A DNA stretch of 64,000 nt from Neoalteromonas facilis (GTDB lineage Bacteria; Pseudomonadota; Gammaproteobacteria; Enterobacterales; Alteromonadaceae). A program made the position numbers and the translations under genes. The stretch covers positions 930,001-994,000 of the forward strand of contig NZ_PEAY01000001.1 in assembly GCF_002807665.1 (NCBI RefSeq), written 5' to 3'. The notes below the pieces were generated by a model. The model worked only from the letters and a program-made list of their open reading frames with translations, was not told the DNA's origin and searched no databases. Positions 10,063-18,856 of this stretch are shown here, in pieces. How positions within the stretch are numbered: the first letter of the stretch is position 1; every line of letters begins with the position of its first letter.

Positions 10063-12063
10063 TCACGCCTTGTTTGTATGCAGATTAATTTCTAATCTGT
10101 CTCGACCATTAGATTTAGCTTGATACACCAGCTTATCAGCTTGAGTGATCATCGCCTGTACTGAAGAATAGTTGTCTAAAGAGCTAACTGCGCCCATCGA
10201 AAACGTCAATTGAGTTTCAGGAATAGCGGCATCGAGCGCTTTAGCTTGGTATGTATCACGCAAGCGAGTGAATATTTTGTCCATGTGCATCAGGTCACTT
10301 CGGGGAAAAATAAGCAACCACTCCTCTCCGCCCAAACGACCAAAAACATCTCGTTCGCGCATTACTGACTTCACTGAACCTGCGAAAATCTTAAGCACTT
10401 CATCTCCAACATCATGACCGAATTTATCATTAATCTGCTTAAACCGATCCAAATCGACCATGGCGATGACGACTGAATAATGCCCTGCAATAGCTTGATC
10501 AAATGCTAGCTTTGCTGACCTAAAGCATGCACGGCGATTGGGCGCACCGGTGAGTTCATCGGTTAGCGCTAAATCTCGCATCAGGCGACCTCGCCGCCAT
10601 TGGATTATCAAAATGATGACGATAATAATGGCCGTGACCACAGCCAATAAAATAGCCAAATACAAAATCGTTTGTTGCTGTTCCTTTTCGTTTAATTGAG
10701 CTTGATTTAATGCGTTTTGTTGAGACAAATAACGATATTCGCTTTGCTGTGCATCGTTGGTAAACTCAGCCAACATGCGGTCAAGCGCCTCACCTCGTTC
10801 ACGCAACTCTATATCTGCGAACTGCTGATGAAAATGCTTGTAGAACGCTAAGGCTTGCTGATAATCGTCCTGCACCTCAAAATACAATGACAATAGCTCT
10901 GCTATTTCTATATTTGGCTCAGGCAGGTTAACTTGTGCCTGTAGCGGCTTAATCAATTCAAGGGTTTTAGACGCTTCAATTGTGTTTTTTTGCATCACCT
11001 GCGCCTTTGCTTTTCGAATCAGCGCATCAAGTTGCTTTTCCCTATCGCCCACTTCTTCAAAGGTGGCAATTGCCTGTTCAGCTAAATTAATCGCTTCGAC
11101 ATAGCGCTGCTCAACAATATAAATATCTGCCAGTAACTCATTTGCATAGGCAACTCCCACGTTATCTGACAATTCTTTGGCCACATCGCGTGAACGTTCT
11201 GCGTATATTCTGGCACTTTCAAAATCTTGAAGATCGAAATAAGCCCGAGCGATATTAAAATCAACGATCGACCAATTCAGCGTTTTAGCCCCGAGCCTCA
11301 TGCGCTCCGCGATCTTTAACTGAATTTCAATAGCACGCTCATTGTTACCCAAGCGTGAGTTGAGTAACGCCAGTAGTGCCAATACACGATCCTCATCAAC
11401 GCGCAGTTCCTGCTTAACAAAAATATCCAGTGCCCGGCGCAAATTTTGTATAGCGGCGAAGTAATTTCGGCCAAAGTATTCACTGGTACCTAATGACAAA
11501 TAAACTAAGCCCTCTTGCCGTGCGGGTAGCCCCTGTTGTACCAACTGCCCTAACTGTCTCTTTATTGCGACACGCTTATCATCTTGCCCGCGAACCACGG
11601 TGACGCGTAATAGTGCGCGGTAAAGTCTAGATAACGCTACTTTGGAGCCTTTATTTACCGTTCTCGGTAAATACAACTCCACAAGGCGTTCAACTTCAGG
11701 CGTATTGTTAAGTAGTGAGTGAACCAACACCGATGACGATACAGCTTCCAATTCTAACTGTTCCAACCCACTAGCTTTGGCGTATTCAATGATCACTTGA
11801 ATATCCTGCAGTAATGCAGCGGGCTGATTTTGATCTGATTCCTGTAAGGCTTCTAGATGCTGCACTATCGTATCTTCTGATTCTTTCTTGAGTTGCGCAA
11901 TGGTTAATGGAGATGTGAAAAGACGACCATCAGATAGTGCTGGTTTGTGCTCTTGGCTAATCGCTTTTTGAACATCAACAACCAATAGGCCAAAACTTAT
12001 GGAAATGATGATACAACTTGCAGCCGTTAAACGCAGGAGTCGGAAGGGCAAAACATCTCTCAA
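10063..12063 (-). CDS. TPR-containing membrane diguanylate cyclase (GGDEF)
   Basis: The 666-residue protein has an N-terminal hydrophobic signal (about 8-30), a long helical region with TPR-like repeats that should lie in the periplasm (about 50-430), a membrane helix (about 465-487) and a cytoplasmic GGDEF domain (about 495-660). The active-site loop reads RLGGEEW, a rare but tolerated variant of GGDEF/GGEEF. An RxxD inhibitory site (RERD) sits five residues before it, so product inhibition is expected. It probably makes c-di-GMP in response to a periplasmic or envelope signal. The only usable start is TTG (12061-12063, or another TTG four codons later) without a clear ribosome site. It is flanked by glrR and aspS. 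Confidence 0.85.
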   Translation of the reverse strand: MRDVLPFRLLRLTAASCIIISISFGLLVVDVQKAISQEHKPALSDGRLFTSPLTIAQLKKESEDTIVQHLEALQESDQNQPAALLQDIQVIIEYAKASGLEQLELEAVSSSVLVHSLLNNTPEVERLVELYLPRTVNKGSKVALSRLYRALLRVTVVRGQDDKRVAIKRQLGQLVQQGLPARQEGLVYLSLGTSEYFGRNYFAAIQNLRRALDIFVKQELRVDEDRVLALLALLNSRLGNNERAIEIQLKIAERMRLGAKTLNWSIVDFNIARAYFDLQDFESARIYAERSRDVAKELSDNVGVAYANELLADIYIVEQRYVEAINLAEQAIATFEEVGDREKQLDALIRKAKAQVMQKNTIEASKTLELIKPLQAQVNLPEPNIEIAELLSLYFEVQDDYQQALAFYKHFHQQFADIELRERGEALDRMLAEFTNDAQQSEYRYLSQQNALNQAQLNEKEQQQTILYLAILLAVVTAIIIVIILIIQWRRGRLMRDLALTDELTGAPNRRACFRSAKLAFDQAIAGHYSVVIAMVDLDRFKQINDKFGHDVGDEVLKIFAGSVKSVMRERDVFGRLGGEEWLLIFPRSDLMHMDKIFTRLRDTYQAKALDAAIPETQLTFSMGAVSSLDNYSSVQAMITQADKLVYQAKSNGRDRLEINLHTNKA

Positions 12064-12127
12064 AACAAAGATCAGCTTACGTCATAGCATATTACATAGA
12101 CCCAAGCTGATCAAAATATAACCATAA

Positions 12128-13474
12128 CTACTGTCTAAAGGACGATGCCTCCAGTGCATGCTTTTTCATTAATTTATGCATGTCAGTTCGATTTCGTCCC
12201 GCCATTTCCGCCGCCCGCGTGACGTTTCCATCAGTAATTTTTAGTAGTTTCACCAAATAACGTTGCTCAAACGCATCCCTGGCTTCCGTTAACGTCGGCC
12301 AATTTTGCGACGATGAAGACAGCGCCTGCTCAACCAAGTGGGCAGCAATTACGGGGGTTTGTGTTAGTGCAACACATTGCTCTACCACGTTCACCAATTG
12401 GCGTACATTGCCAGGCCAATTAGACGTCGCCAGTAATTGCATTGCATCATCAGAAAAACGCGTTACGTTCACCTGATGTCGAGTGGCGCTTTTTTGCAAC
12501 AGGTTGCGTGCGAGCAACGGAATATCTTCGGCACGCTGTTTTAGCGCCGGAAGTTTAAGATTGACCACATTAAGTCGGTAATACAAATCCTCACGAAAAC
12601 TACCTTCTTGCATTTCTTGCTCAAGATCTTTGTGCGTCGCAGATATTATGCGCACATCAATATCAACCACTTTGCTGCTGCCCACTGGGCGGATCTGTTG
12701 TTCCTGTAACGCTCGCAGTAACTTTACTTGCAATGTCGTCGGCATATCGCCGATTTCATCCAGAAACAAAGTGCCACCATCGGCTTCTTTGAAAAGGCCA
12801 GGATTTGCTTGAATGGCGCCCGTAAAAGCGCCTTTGGTGTGGCCAAATAGTTCTGACTCAAGCAAGTTCTCCGGCAATGCACCACAATTTATCGCCACGA
12901 AAGGCTTATCTTTTCGGTTACTGGCCTTATGAATAGCCTTTGCCAGCAACTCTTTCCCGGTTCCGCTAGCCCCTGTAATTAACACACTCACATCGCGTTG
13001 CGCTATGCGGTGAGCCTGATCCAACACTTGCAACATGTCAGATGAACGCGTGATGATTTCTTCATTCCAACTGCTCTGTTGTACAGCACTCTTTTGACTT
13101 AACGCTTTGTCCAGTAACTTTCTGAGCTCAGTATGATCCACCGGCTTGGTCAAAAAACCAAAGACGCCCCGCTCCGTTGCGGCGACAGCATCTTGAATAG
13201 TGCCATGAGCCGTCATGATGATGACCGGCAGGTCATTACGGTTACTGACAATCTCCTCAAATAAAGCAATCCCGTCTTGGCCTGGCATGCGTAAATCACT
13301 CAACACTACATCAATATGGTTAGCATTGATTTGTTTCAGTGCTTCTCTAGCATTTTCGACTGAAATAACCTCGAAACCTTCGCCCTCCAACCGAATCGTC
13401 ATCAGCCGAAGAAGACTTTGGTCATCATCAACAAGTAGAATCGTCGGTGTAAGGTGTGAGGCTTTTTTATCCAT
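12128..13474 (-). CDS. glrR: GlrR (QseF), sigma-54-dependent response regulator
   Basis: The 448-residue regulator has a receiver domain (Asp60 in VLSDLRMPGQDG as phospho-acceptor), an AAA+ domain with Walker A GASGTGKE and the sigma-54 contact loop GAFTGA, and a C-terminal helix-turn-helix (about 410-445). It should activate sigma-54 promoters when phosphorylated by the kinase encoded upstream. In E. coli GlrR drives glmY and rpoE. No TGTC-N10-GACA GlrR site was found at either sigma-54-like promoter in this window, so its local targets are open. Confidence 0.92.
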   Translation of the reverse strand: MDKKASHLTPTILLVDDDQSLLRLMTIRLEGEGFEVISVENAREALKQINANHIDVVLSDLRMPGQDGIALFEEIVSNRNDLPVIIMTAHGTIQDAVAATERGVFGFLTKPVDHTELRKLLDKALSQKSAVQQSSWNEEIITRSSDMLQVLDQAHRIAQRDVSVLITGASGTGKELLAKAIHKASNRKDKPFVAINCGALPENLLESELFGHTKGAFTGAIQANPGLFKEADGGTLFLDEIGDMPTTLQVKLLRALQEQQIRPVGSSKVVDIDVRIISATHKDLEQEMQEGSFREDLYYRLNVVNLKLPALKQRAEDIPLLARNLLQKSATRHQVNVTRFSDDAMQLLATSNWPGNVRQLVNVVEQCVALTQTPVIAAHLVEQALSSSSQNWPTLTEARDAFEQRYLVKLLKITDGNVTRAAEMAGRNRTDMHKLMKKHALEASSFRQ

Positions 13475-13477
13475 ATG

Positions 13478-14056
13478 TTATCGCTCCGCAGACTTCTCAA
13501 GAATCGCCTCTTCAATTTTTAGCAACTGATTCAGCTTTTCTGCTTGCTCCTGCAATAACTGAGCCTGTTCTTTCATCTGACTTTGTTGGCGCGTATTGAC
13601 TTGGCTCAACACCGTGATCGCAGACTCATACTCGAGTAACTTTTGACTGGGGATGTACGCGATTTGGTAAAATAATTCTGCATACTGTGGGTTTAACTTC
13701 TCTCGCAGCTCGGCAAATACTAACTGCGCCCCCAGTCTAGTTTGATAGGGTGTATCAAGTGGTTGTGATAACAAGAAACGTCTTAGACGATCATCGATTG
13801 AATCGCTCAATTTAGCCAGCTCTGGCTTCCTTTCCCGCCAAGGCGTGGACGATTGTTGCTGCCAGTATTCTAACCAGAACAACACGTCACAGGTATTCTC
13901 TTCCCTCGCTCGCATGCTTTCATAAACGTCCTGACTAAACACACAGGTAGTCATACTCGATTGGCCAGACCAACTGTCTTTTAACTGCTTTGATATCGAC
14001 TCACACCCAGTCAAAACAAAAAGCAGGCATACTATTATTCCGATTCGCATTTTCAT
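13478..14056 (-). CDS. qseG: QseG/YfhG-like outer-membrane lipoprotein
   Basis: The 192-residue precursor has a lipoprotein signal with lipobox L-T-G-C (Cys18), a middle region rich in charged residues and a C-terminal coiled coil (about 145-190). It lies between the kinase and regulator genes exactly where enterobacteria have qseG/glrG, whose product interacts with the kinase. Sequence similarity to QseG is not obvious by eye, so the name rests on position, size and lipoprotein type. The gaps to its neighbours are 12 and 3 nt. Confidence 0.75.
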   Translation of the reverse strand: MKMRIGIIVCLLFVLTGCESISKQLKDSWSGQSSMTTCVFSQDVYESMRAREENTCDVLFWLEYWQQQSSTPWRERKPELAKLSDSIDDRLRRFLLSQPLDTPYQTRLGAQLVFAELREKLNPQYAELFYQIAYIPSQKLLEYESAITVLSQVNTRQQSQMKEQAQLLQEQAEKLNQLLKIEEAILEKSAER

Positions 14057-14068
14057 ATTCTCGTTCTT

Positions 14069-15469
14069 CTACATGGCGACATTGGCTGGTAAGCGTATCC
14101 GAAAGCAGACATCAGCATAATCAACATCAACGATATCCACTCGCCCATGCAACAATCTTGCACAATCATTTACGATGGACAAACCCAAACCGGCCCCGAT
14201 CACTTTATCGTTGCGCGTTGCGCCGCCTCGAATAAACGGTTCAAACAATGCTTTTCTTTCTTCCGGTACGATTGCATTGCCATCGTTTGCGACCTCCAGC
14301 ACATTGTAATCACCTTCTTCAAAAATTCGGATGAAAATAGGCTTTTGCGATACACCATAAGCAATCGCGTTAGATAAGAGGTTATCCAGAATACGCCTGA
14401 ACAATGATGGGTCAGTGTACATATGCGCTACTCGAATATCGGTTTCAATATGATGACCATTCTGCTTCAGTGCCAGCGCATTTTCGGTTAGACATTTCTG
14501 CAGTAAGTCATGAACATCAGTTAAGGCGACTTGAGGCTTCGCTTGCTGCAGCAATAGGTTGTAGTTTAATAACCCTTCCACTAACAGATTAAGCCGCTCG
14601 GTACTAGACGCTAGTAGCCCCACCACTTCCTGTTGAGGCGGGGTTAATTCTCCCACCAGTTGTTCATTCAGTAACGAACAGCCTTCTTTAATACTGGCTA
14701 ATGGCGTTTTCAGTTCATGAGAAGCATGCCGTAGCAATGCAGTTCTTAAGTGTTCTAATTGTTGCAGACGCTCGGCCAGCCAGTGCAGATCCTTTTCTAT
14801 TTCGATCAGCTCTTTAGGGCCTTTCTGACTTATCGAGGGCAAGCCATCAGATTGCTGGGCTATCGCTTTAATAACCGACTTTAATTTTTTAAATGGGTGC
14901 ACAATCATGTGACTGCCGACAATAACCAGCCCTAACGAGAGCAACACCAAAATGGACGTAGACCACGCTTGTCCTTGTCTTAACGTTTGCATCGTAGTTT
15001 GCTGTTCGCTAATCCGATTATTGATAGCAATACTCACGGCTTCGCGCAGTGAAGCCACACTTCGGGTGAAATTTGATAGCTGTTCACTGAGCCCCTCAGA
15101 AGAGGCATCGGTTGTATAGGCATGCAACTGATCAATTTGTGAAATGAGAGCATCACATGAATATTGATACAACAAAGAGCATATGCTTTGCGCATCGATT
15201 GAAAAAGCATTCAAACGAGTATGGATAAGTGTGACGGTTGTTTCATTTTGTACAATCTGATACTGCCGAAACAATCGTTCTATATCGACAGCATTGCTCT
15301 CCAGATTTCGCGTCCCGCTTACCAAGTTTACGAAGAAACCATTGTCTTCCGCCGTCATACGAGCAACATCAGCCAAATCTTTTTGGCTTTGAATGAGCAA
15401 TGCAATAAGTGGGATCAAGGCCACCGCAAAACTGACTAAGGTTAATTGTCGCAGCGAGCCAAGTTGCAT
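14069..15469 (-). CDS. glrK: GlrK (QseE), sensor histidine kinase
   Basis: The 466-residue kinase has two membrane helices (about 8-28 and 170-192) around a helical periplasmic domain, a HAMP segment, a dimerisation domain with the phospho-acceptor His251 in SHELKTPLASI, and a HATPase domain with N-box LDNLLSNAIAYG and G-box GAGLGLSIV. It is the first gene of the kinase-lipoprotein-regulator operon and should phosphorylate GlrR. The ATG is at 15467-15469. Confidence 0.92.
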   Translation of the reverse strand: MQLGSLRQLTLVSFAVALIPLIALLIQSQKDLADVARMTAEDNGFFVNLVSGTRNLESNAVDIERLFRQYQIVQNETTVTLIHTRLNAFSIDAQSICSLLYQYSCDALISQIDQLHAYTTDASSEGLSEQLSNFTRSVASLREAVSIAINNRISEQQTTMQTLRQGQAWSTSILVLLSLGLVIVGSHMIVHPFKKLKSVIKAIAQQSDGLPSISQKGPKELIEIEKDLHWLAERLQQLEHLRTALLRHASHELKTPLASIKEGCSLLNEQLVGELTPPQQEVVGLLASSTERLNLLVEGLLNYNLLLQQAKPQVALTDVHDLLQKCLTENALALKQNGHHIETDIRVAHMYTDPSLFRRILDNLLSNAIAYGVSQKPIFIRIFEEGDYNVLEVANDGNAIVPEERKALFEPFIRGGATRNDKVIGAGLGLSIVNDCARLLHGRVDIVDVDYADVCFRIRLPANVAM

Positions 15470-15524
15470 GAAATATCTCAGAAGAATGAATCTTCACAGG
15501 ATCGCACAGTCATATAACGCGCGC

Positions 15525-15558
15525 AAATAAAAAGCGCCCAGCAGGGAGGGCTGGGCGC
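15525..15558 (-). terminator. Rho-independent terminator of the EF-hand gene
   Basis: A perfect 9-bp stem GCGCCCAGC/GCTGGGCGC (15534-15542 with 15550-15558) is followed on the minus strand by TTTTTATTT. It lies 25 nt after the EF-hand stop codon and before glrK, so the EF-hand gene should be transcribed mostly on its own, with glrK depending on read-through or a separate start. Confidence 0.85.
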
Positions 15559-15583
15559 ATACACACTTAGATTAGTCAGCTAA

Positions 15584-15841
15584 TTATTCGCTTTCTTTTG
15601 CTGCCGCGCTGGCCGCTGCCAGCTCTTCCTGACTGATTTTACCGTCTTCATCAGTATCAATAACGCCAAAATTTTCAAGTAACTTTGCATCACTGACCGC
15701 TTCCTTCAAGCTAATATAACCGTCTTGGTCAGTATCCAGCGTAGCAAGTAAATCTGCGCTAGCTTGAACAGGCGCCATCATCATAGCTTGGATAGACGCT
15801 GCACATACGAACATAGTTGTTAATTTTTGTACTTTATTCAT
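15584..15841 (-). CDS. Small secreted EF-hand calcium-binding protein
   Basis: The 85-residue precursor has a signal peptide (cleavage likely after P-V-Q-A-S-A, about residue 29) and two EF-hand loops, DTDQDGYISLKE and DTDEDGKISQEE, each with Asp or Asn-type ligands at positions 1, 3, 5 and Glu at 12. It should bind Ca2+ in the periplasm or outside the cell. A good ribosome site (GAGGAAA) precedes the ATG. It has its own terminator and a sigma-54-like promoter, and it sits upstream of glrK-qseG-glrR where enterobacteria carry glmY. The function is unknown. Confidence 0.85.
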   Translation of the reverse strand: MNKVQKLTTMFVCAASIQAMMMAPVQASADLLATLDTDQDGYISLKEAVSDAKLLENFGVIDTDEDGKISQEELAAASAAAKESE

Positions 15842-16208
15842 TTCATTTTCCTCACAGTGTTGTTTGACGTGATCATATCCTTCGAACCCAATTCAGAGCC
15901 GGGGCTCACGCCGTGCCAAACAACATATAGCAGAACCAATGCCAAAATTTTTTATTGTTATTTTTCAATCATTTACACCTTCACACAATAACAGCATGTG
16001 ACTATTCGTCGCTAACAGCAGACAACCCGTAAAAAATTGCAATCTCAGACTTTAAAAATACGTGACAACTGAACTTGCTGATTACGAAAGGGGTTGGAAG
16101 ATTTTTGCTAAGACAATGAAAAGTATAAACTTATTTAGATTAACTAAACATAACTGAGGACGACGTAGAAGTGTCTGAATTTCGCATCAACGTCAATTCG
16201 CTTTCCCA
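15842..16208. other. Intergenic region between EF-hand gene and GGDEF-EAL gene
   Basis: This 367-nt gap holds the leader and sigma-54-like promoter of the EF-hand gene near its left end. The rest is AT-rich. I see no terminator with a T-tract for the GGDEF-EAL gene and no palindrome that would suggest an enhancer site. The motif GACA recurs three times (near 16021, 16063 and 16113) without forming a TGTC-N10-GACA site. Confidence 0.6.
15904..15919 (-). promoter_or_regulatory. Sigma-54-like promoter of the EF-hand gene
   Basis: On the minus strand TTGGCACGGCGTGAGC has a perfect -24 element TTGGCACG and the invariant GG and GC exactly 10 nt apart. The -12 element is GAGC instead of TTGC, which weakens the call. 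The predicted start near 15892 leaves a leader of about 50 nt. A sigma-54 activator gene, glrR, lies 2.4 kb downstream in the same direction. Confidence 0.4.
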
Positions 16209-18332
16209 CTACGATTTGGTTTCGTATGAAATAGCTAATTGCGGAGAATCCATATGCTCAGGCATTTCGAACCGTTCTGGCAAGTTTGATAAAGAATCAA
16301 GTGGGATGGGCTTACTAAAATAAAATCCCTGAAGGTGGTCACACCCTTGGCTAATCAGATAGTCAATTTGGCCTTCTTCCTCAATACCCTCGGCACAAAT
16401 GGTCAAATTCAAGCGTTTGGCCAAATCAATAATTGTTCCAGTTACCATTCGGCTACGCTCAGACGATTTAATTTCGCGCACAAATTGACGATCAATTTTT
16501 AACGTATCAATGCTGATGCGCGTCAAGTAGCCAAGCGACGAATACCCTGTACCAAAATCGTCGAGAGAAATGGCGCAGCCCATATTGCTTACACGCCTAA
16601 AAAACTTGTCGCTGGCAGTAAAGTTCTCTAAGTAGGCCGATTCTGTAACTTCTAGTTCAAAAAAGCGTGGATCCACAGAATATCGGTCAAATAAATTGGT
16701 TATGTAGTCAAAGAGTGATGGGTTTTTCAAATCAAATGCCGAGAGGTTAACTGAAACCCTGAAACGTTGTGGAAACAATGCCTTGATACGTTCCAAATCC
16801 ATACAGGCTTGCTCCAACACCCATGACGTAATGGATGGTATTTTACCGCCCTGCTCGGCAATAGGGATAAATTCAGCCGGTGAGATCATGCCTAAAATTG
16901 GATGAGCCCATCGTAACAGCGTTTCAAATCCAACAATAGTGCCGTTGGCAGCCACTTTAGGTTGATAATGCACGCGAAATTCATTGTTGGTAATTGCTGA
17001 ATTGATGCTGTTTGCAATCATAAGCTTGCGCCTATGATCTTCAATCATACTGCTATCAAATATTGTGTAAGTTCCTTTACCGGCCTCTTTTGAGCGATAC
17101 ATCGCAATATCGGCATTGCTGACCAGCTCATTTAATTCAAAATTTGCATCGGTTGCCTTAGAAACACCAATGCTAACACCGACGAAGAGATCTAGCCCAT
17201 TGTAGTAGAAAGGTTCCTGAAAAGCGTCGATAAGGCGAGTGGCCATTCGGTGAATATTCGCCTGAGATGTGTCACGAGACGGTATCACCAAAAACTCATC
17301 ACCGCCTAGACGCGCAACTAAGTCCCCATCCCGCATCAAAGAGCTCACGCGACCCGCCACATCAATCAGCACTTTATCGCCGGTTTCATGCCCTAATGAG
17401 TCATTAATACTCTTAAAACCATCCAAATCGAAGAACATTAGCACTAAATCCTGTTCAGCTCTTAACGCCCTTGCCAATTCCAATTTAAGGGTGTCCATAA
17501 CAAACTGGCGATTCGGTAGGCCAGTCAAACTGTCATAGTTAGCTAATCGAGTCATGGTGCGCTGTTGCTCAATCAATTTAGCTGTTTGCTCTCGATTTAT
17601 CTTCAACTCGTTTTCAATCGTTGCCACCATGCCATTAATACTGCGCGCTAACTTTGAGACTTCGTCTTTTCCTTTTACTTCCAGGCGCTGACTATAATCT
17701 TTGGTGAACTGCAAATTTTGGGTGAAGTCTGACAGCGTCATTAGTGGGCGGATACGTTTTCGTAACACCCAAGAATAAAGTACCGATAAGCCGACGAAAA
17801 TAATCAGCAAGATCGGCAGACTGGCGATTAAAAATTGCTTTTTGCTATTTTTCAGGGCACTACTGACATCATTCACGACGACCAAATAACCCTGCGGAAA
17901 GTTGCCTTCTCCAATTCGCACGACACTGTAGAGATGCTCATCTAATCGATAACTGCCAATAGCGGGCTCGACTATTTTAGCGGTCAATTGATCGACCAGA
18001 GCGGGATCCGAGCGTCCAGATTTACCGATGTATTGCTGGATCAACACCAGGTTGCGGTCATATAAATTCGCCATGAGCACATCTGGATAGGCATCTAAAC
18101 GCAACAAGGTTGATGTTACTGACACAATATCTAAGTTGGGGCCGATGACAGGTAACAAGTCATTGCTGATATTAGTGCTCAAGGCGCTCAAGTGACGCAT
18201 AGTACTGTCTAGGTATAACTCTTCATGCTCACTAACCACTAACCACATAACAGCAGATGTCAGTAGTAAACCAAACCCGATGGAGGTTATCAGTAGGGAG
18301 GTTCGGATACTTGAAAAGAGCCTAGGCACCAT
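16209..18332 (-). CDS. Membrane GGDEF-EAL c-di-GMP signalling protein
   Basis: The 707-residue protein has two membrane helices (about 12-34 and 168-190) around a periplasmic sensor segment, a HAMP domain (about 190-245), a GGDEF domain (RLGGDEF, with RxxD site RDGD five residues before it) and an EAL domain. The signature is ETL instead of EAL, but the other catalytic residues are present: VNLSAF, EVTES, LDDFGTGYSS, LKIDRQF, AEGIEEE and QGFYFSKP. Both synthesis and breakdown of c-di-GMP are possible. The gap to the following gene in the same direction (18340) is only 7 nt. Confidence 0.9.
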   Translation of the reverse strand: MVPRLFSSIRTSLLITSIGFGLLLTSAVMWLVVSEHEELYLDSTMRHLSALSTNISNDLLPVIGPNLDIVSVTSTLLRLDAYPDVLMANLYDRNLVLIQQYIGKSGRSDPALVDQLTAKIVEPAIGSYRLDEHLYSVVRIGEGNFPQGYLVVVNDVSSALKNSKKQFLIASLPILLIIFVGLSVLYSWVLRKRIRPLMTLSDFTQNLQFTKDYSQRLEVKGKDEVSKLARSINGMVATIENELKINREQTAKLIEQQRTMTRLANYDSLTGLPNRQFVMDTLKLELARALRAEQDLVLMFFDLDGFKSINDSLGHETGDKVLIDVAGRVSSLMRDGDLVARLGGDEFLVIPSRDTSQANIHRMATRLIDAFQEPFYYNGLDLFVGVSIGVSKATDANFELNELVSNADIAMYRSKEAGKGTYTIFDSSMIEDHRRKLMIANSINSAITNNEFRVHYQPKVAANGTIVGFETLLRWAHPILGMISPAEFIPIAEQGGKIPSITSWVLEQACMDLERIKALFPQRFRVSVNLSAFDLKNPSLFDYITNLFDRYSVDPRFFELEVTESAYLENFTASDKFFRRVSNMGCAISLDDFGTGYSSLGYLTRISIDTLKIDRQFVREIKSSERSRMVTGTIIDLAKRLNLTICAEGIEEEGQIDYLISQGCDHLQGFYFSKPIPLDSLSNLPERFEMPEHMDSPQLAISYETKS

Positions 18333-18339
18333 AATTACT

Positions 18340-18774
18340 CTACAAAGCGTTTAATTTTGCTTGCACATACATTGAGTGAGGTACATACATAAGCTCGCTG
18401 ATGCGTCTTATCGCATGCTCCTCATGCATATCAATGCGTTCATCCGTGTTGGCTAATTCCCATAATTGTTGAATAAACTTAGCCCGCTGGGATAAGTCAA
18501 AATGATTGTTGAGTACGCGTGTAAACTGGACGAGGTCGACCGCTTCTTCAGCGTGACGCTGGCCATCTTGACTCAGTGCTGACAATTCCTCATCAGACAA
18601 GGAAAACCTGTCTTTAAGTGCCGCTTTGACGTAGTTTTTTTCAGCTTCATCAGCTACATTGTCAGCTCGCACCACTTCAAACATAAGTGCAGCAGTGGCT
18701 AACTCTAACGTATGTTGATCACTTGGAGCTTGCTCCGCATATTGCTGAAATATAGCGAGGAACGATTTAATCAT
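18340..18774 (-). CDS. TerB-like protein (COG4103 type)
   Basis: The 144-residue protein is all-helical and acidic, with the TerB-type pattern ALMFEVVRADNVADEAE and, in the second half, ELANTDERIDMHEEHAIRRI, whose Asp/Glu clusters recall the metal-binding sites of TerB. The function in this subfamily is unknown. The reading frame is open 21 codons further upstream, but the ATG at 18772-18774 has an AGGG ribosome site and starts at the conserved region. It lies directly before the GGDEF-EAL gene and may be co-transcribed with it. Confidence 0.8.
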   Translation of the reverse strand: MIKSFLAIFQQYAEQAPSDQHTLELATAALMFEVVRADNVADEAEKNYVKAALKDRFSLSDEELSALSQDGQRHAEEAVDLVQFTRVLNNHFDLSQRAKFIQQLWELANTDERIDMHEEHAIRRISELMYVPHSMYVQAKLNAL

Positions 18775-18856
18775 ACTACATACCCTTGGATATCTTAACG
18801 AGTGTATACCAGCAAGCGAAAAGCGTCCATTCGGCAATCACTATTGAATGATCAAC

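Noticed and set aside
16171-16323. Plus-strand GTG frame of 50 codons at the end of the GGDEF-EAL gene
   Set aside because: Two thirds of it is antisense to the conserved C-terminus of the GGDEF-EAL gene, and the nearest GAGGA is too far from the GTG. It is probably a shadow.
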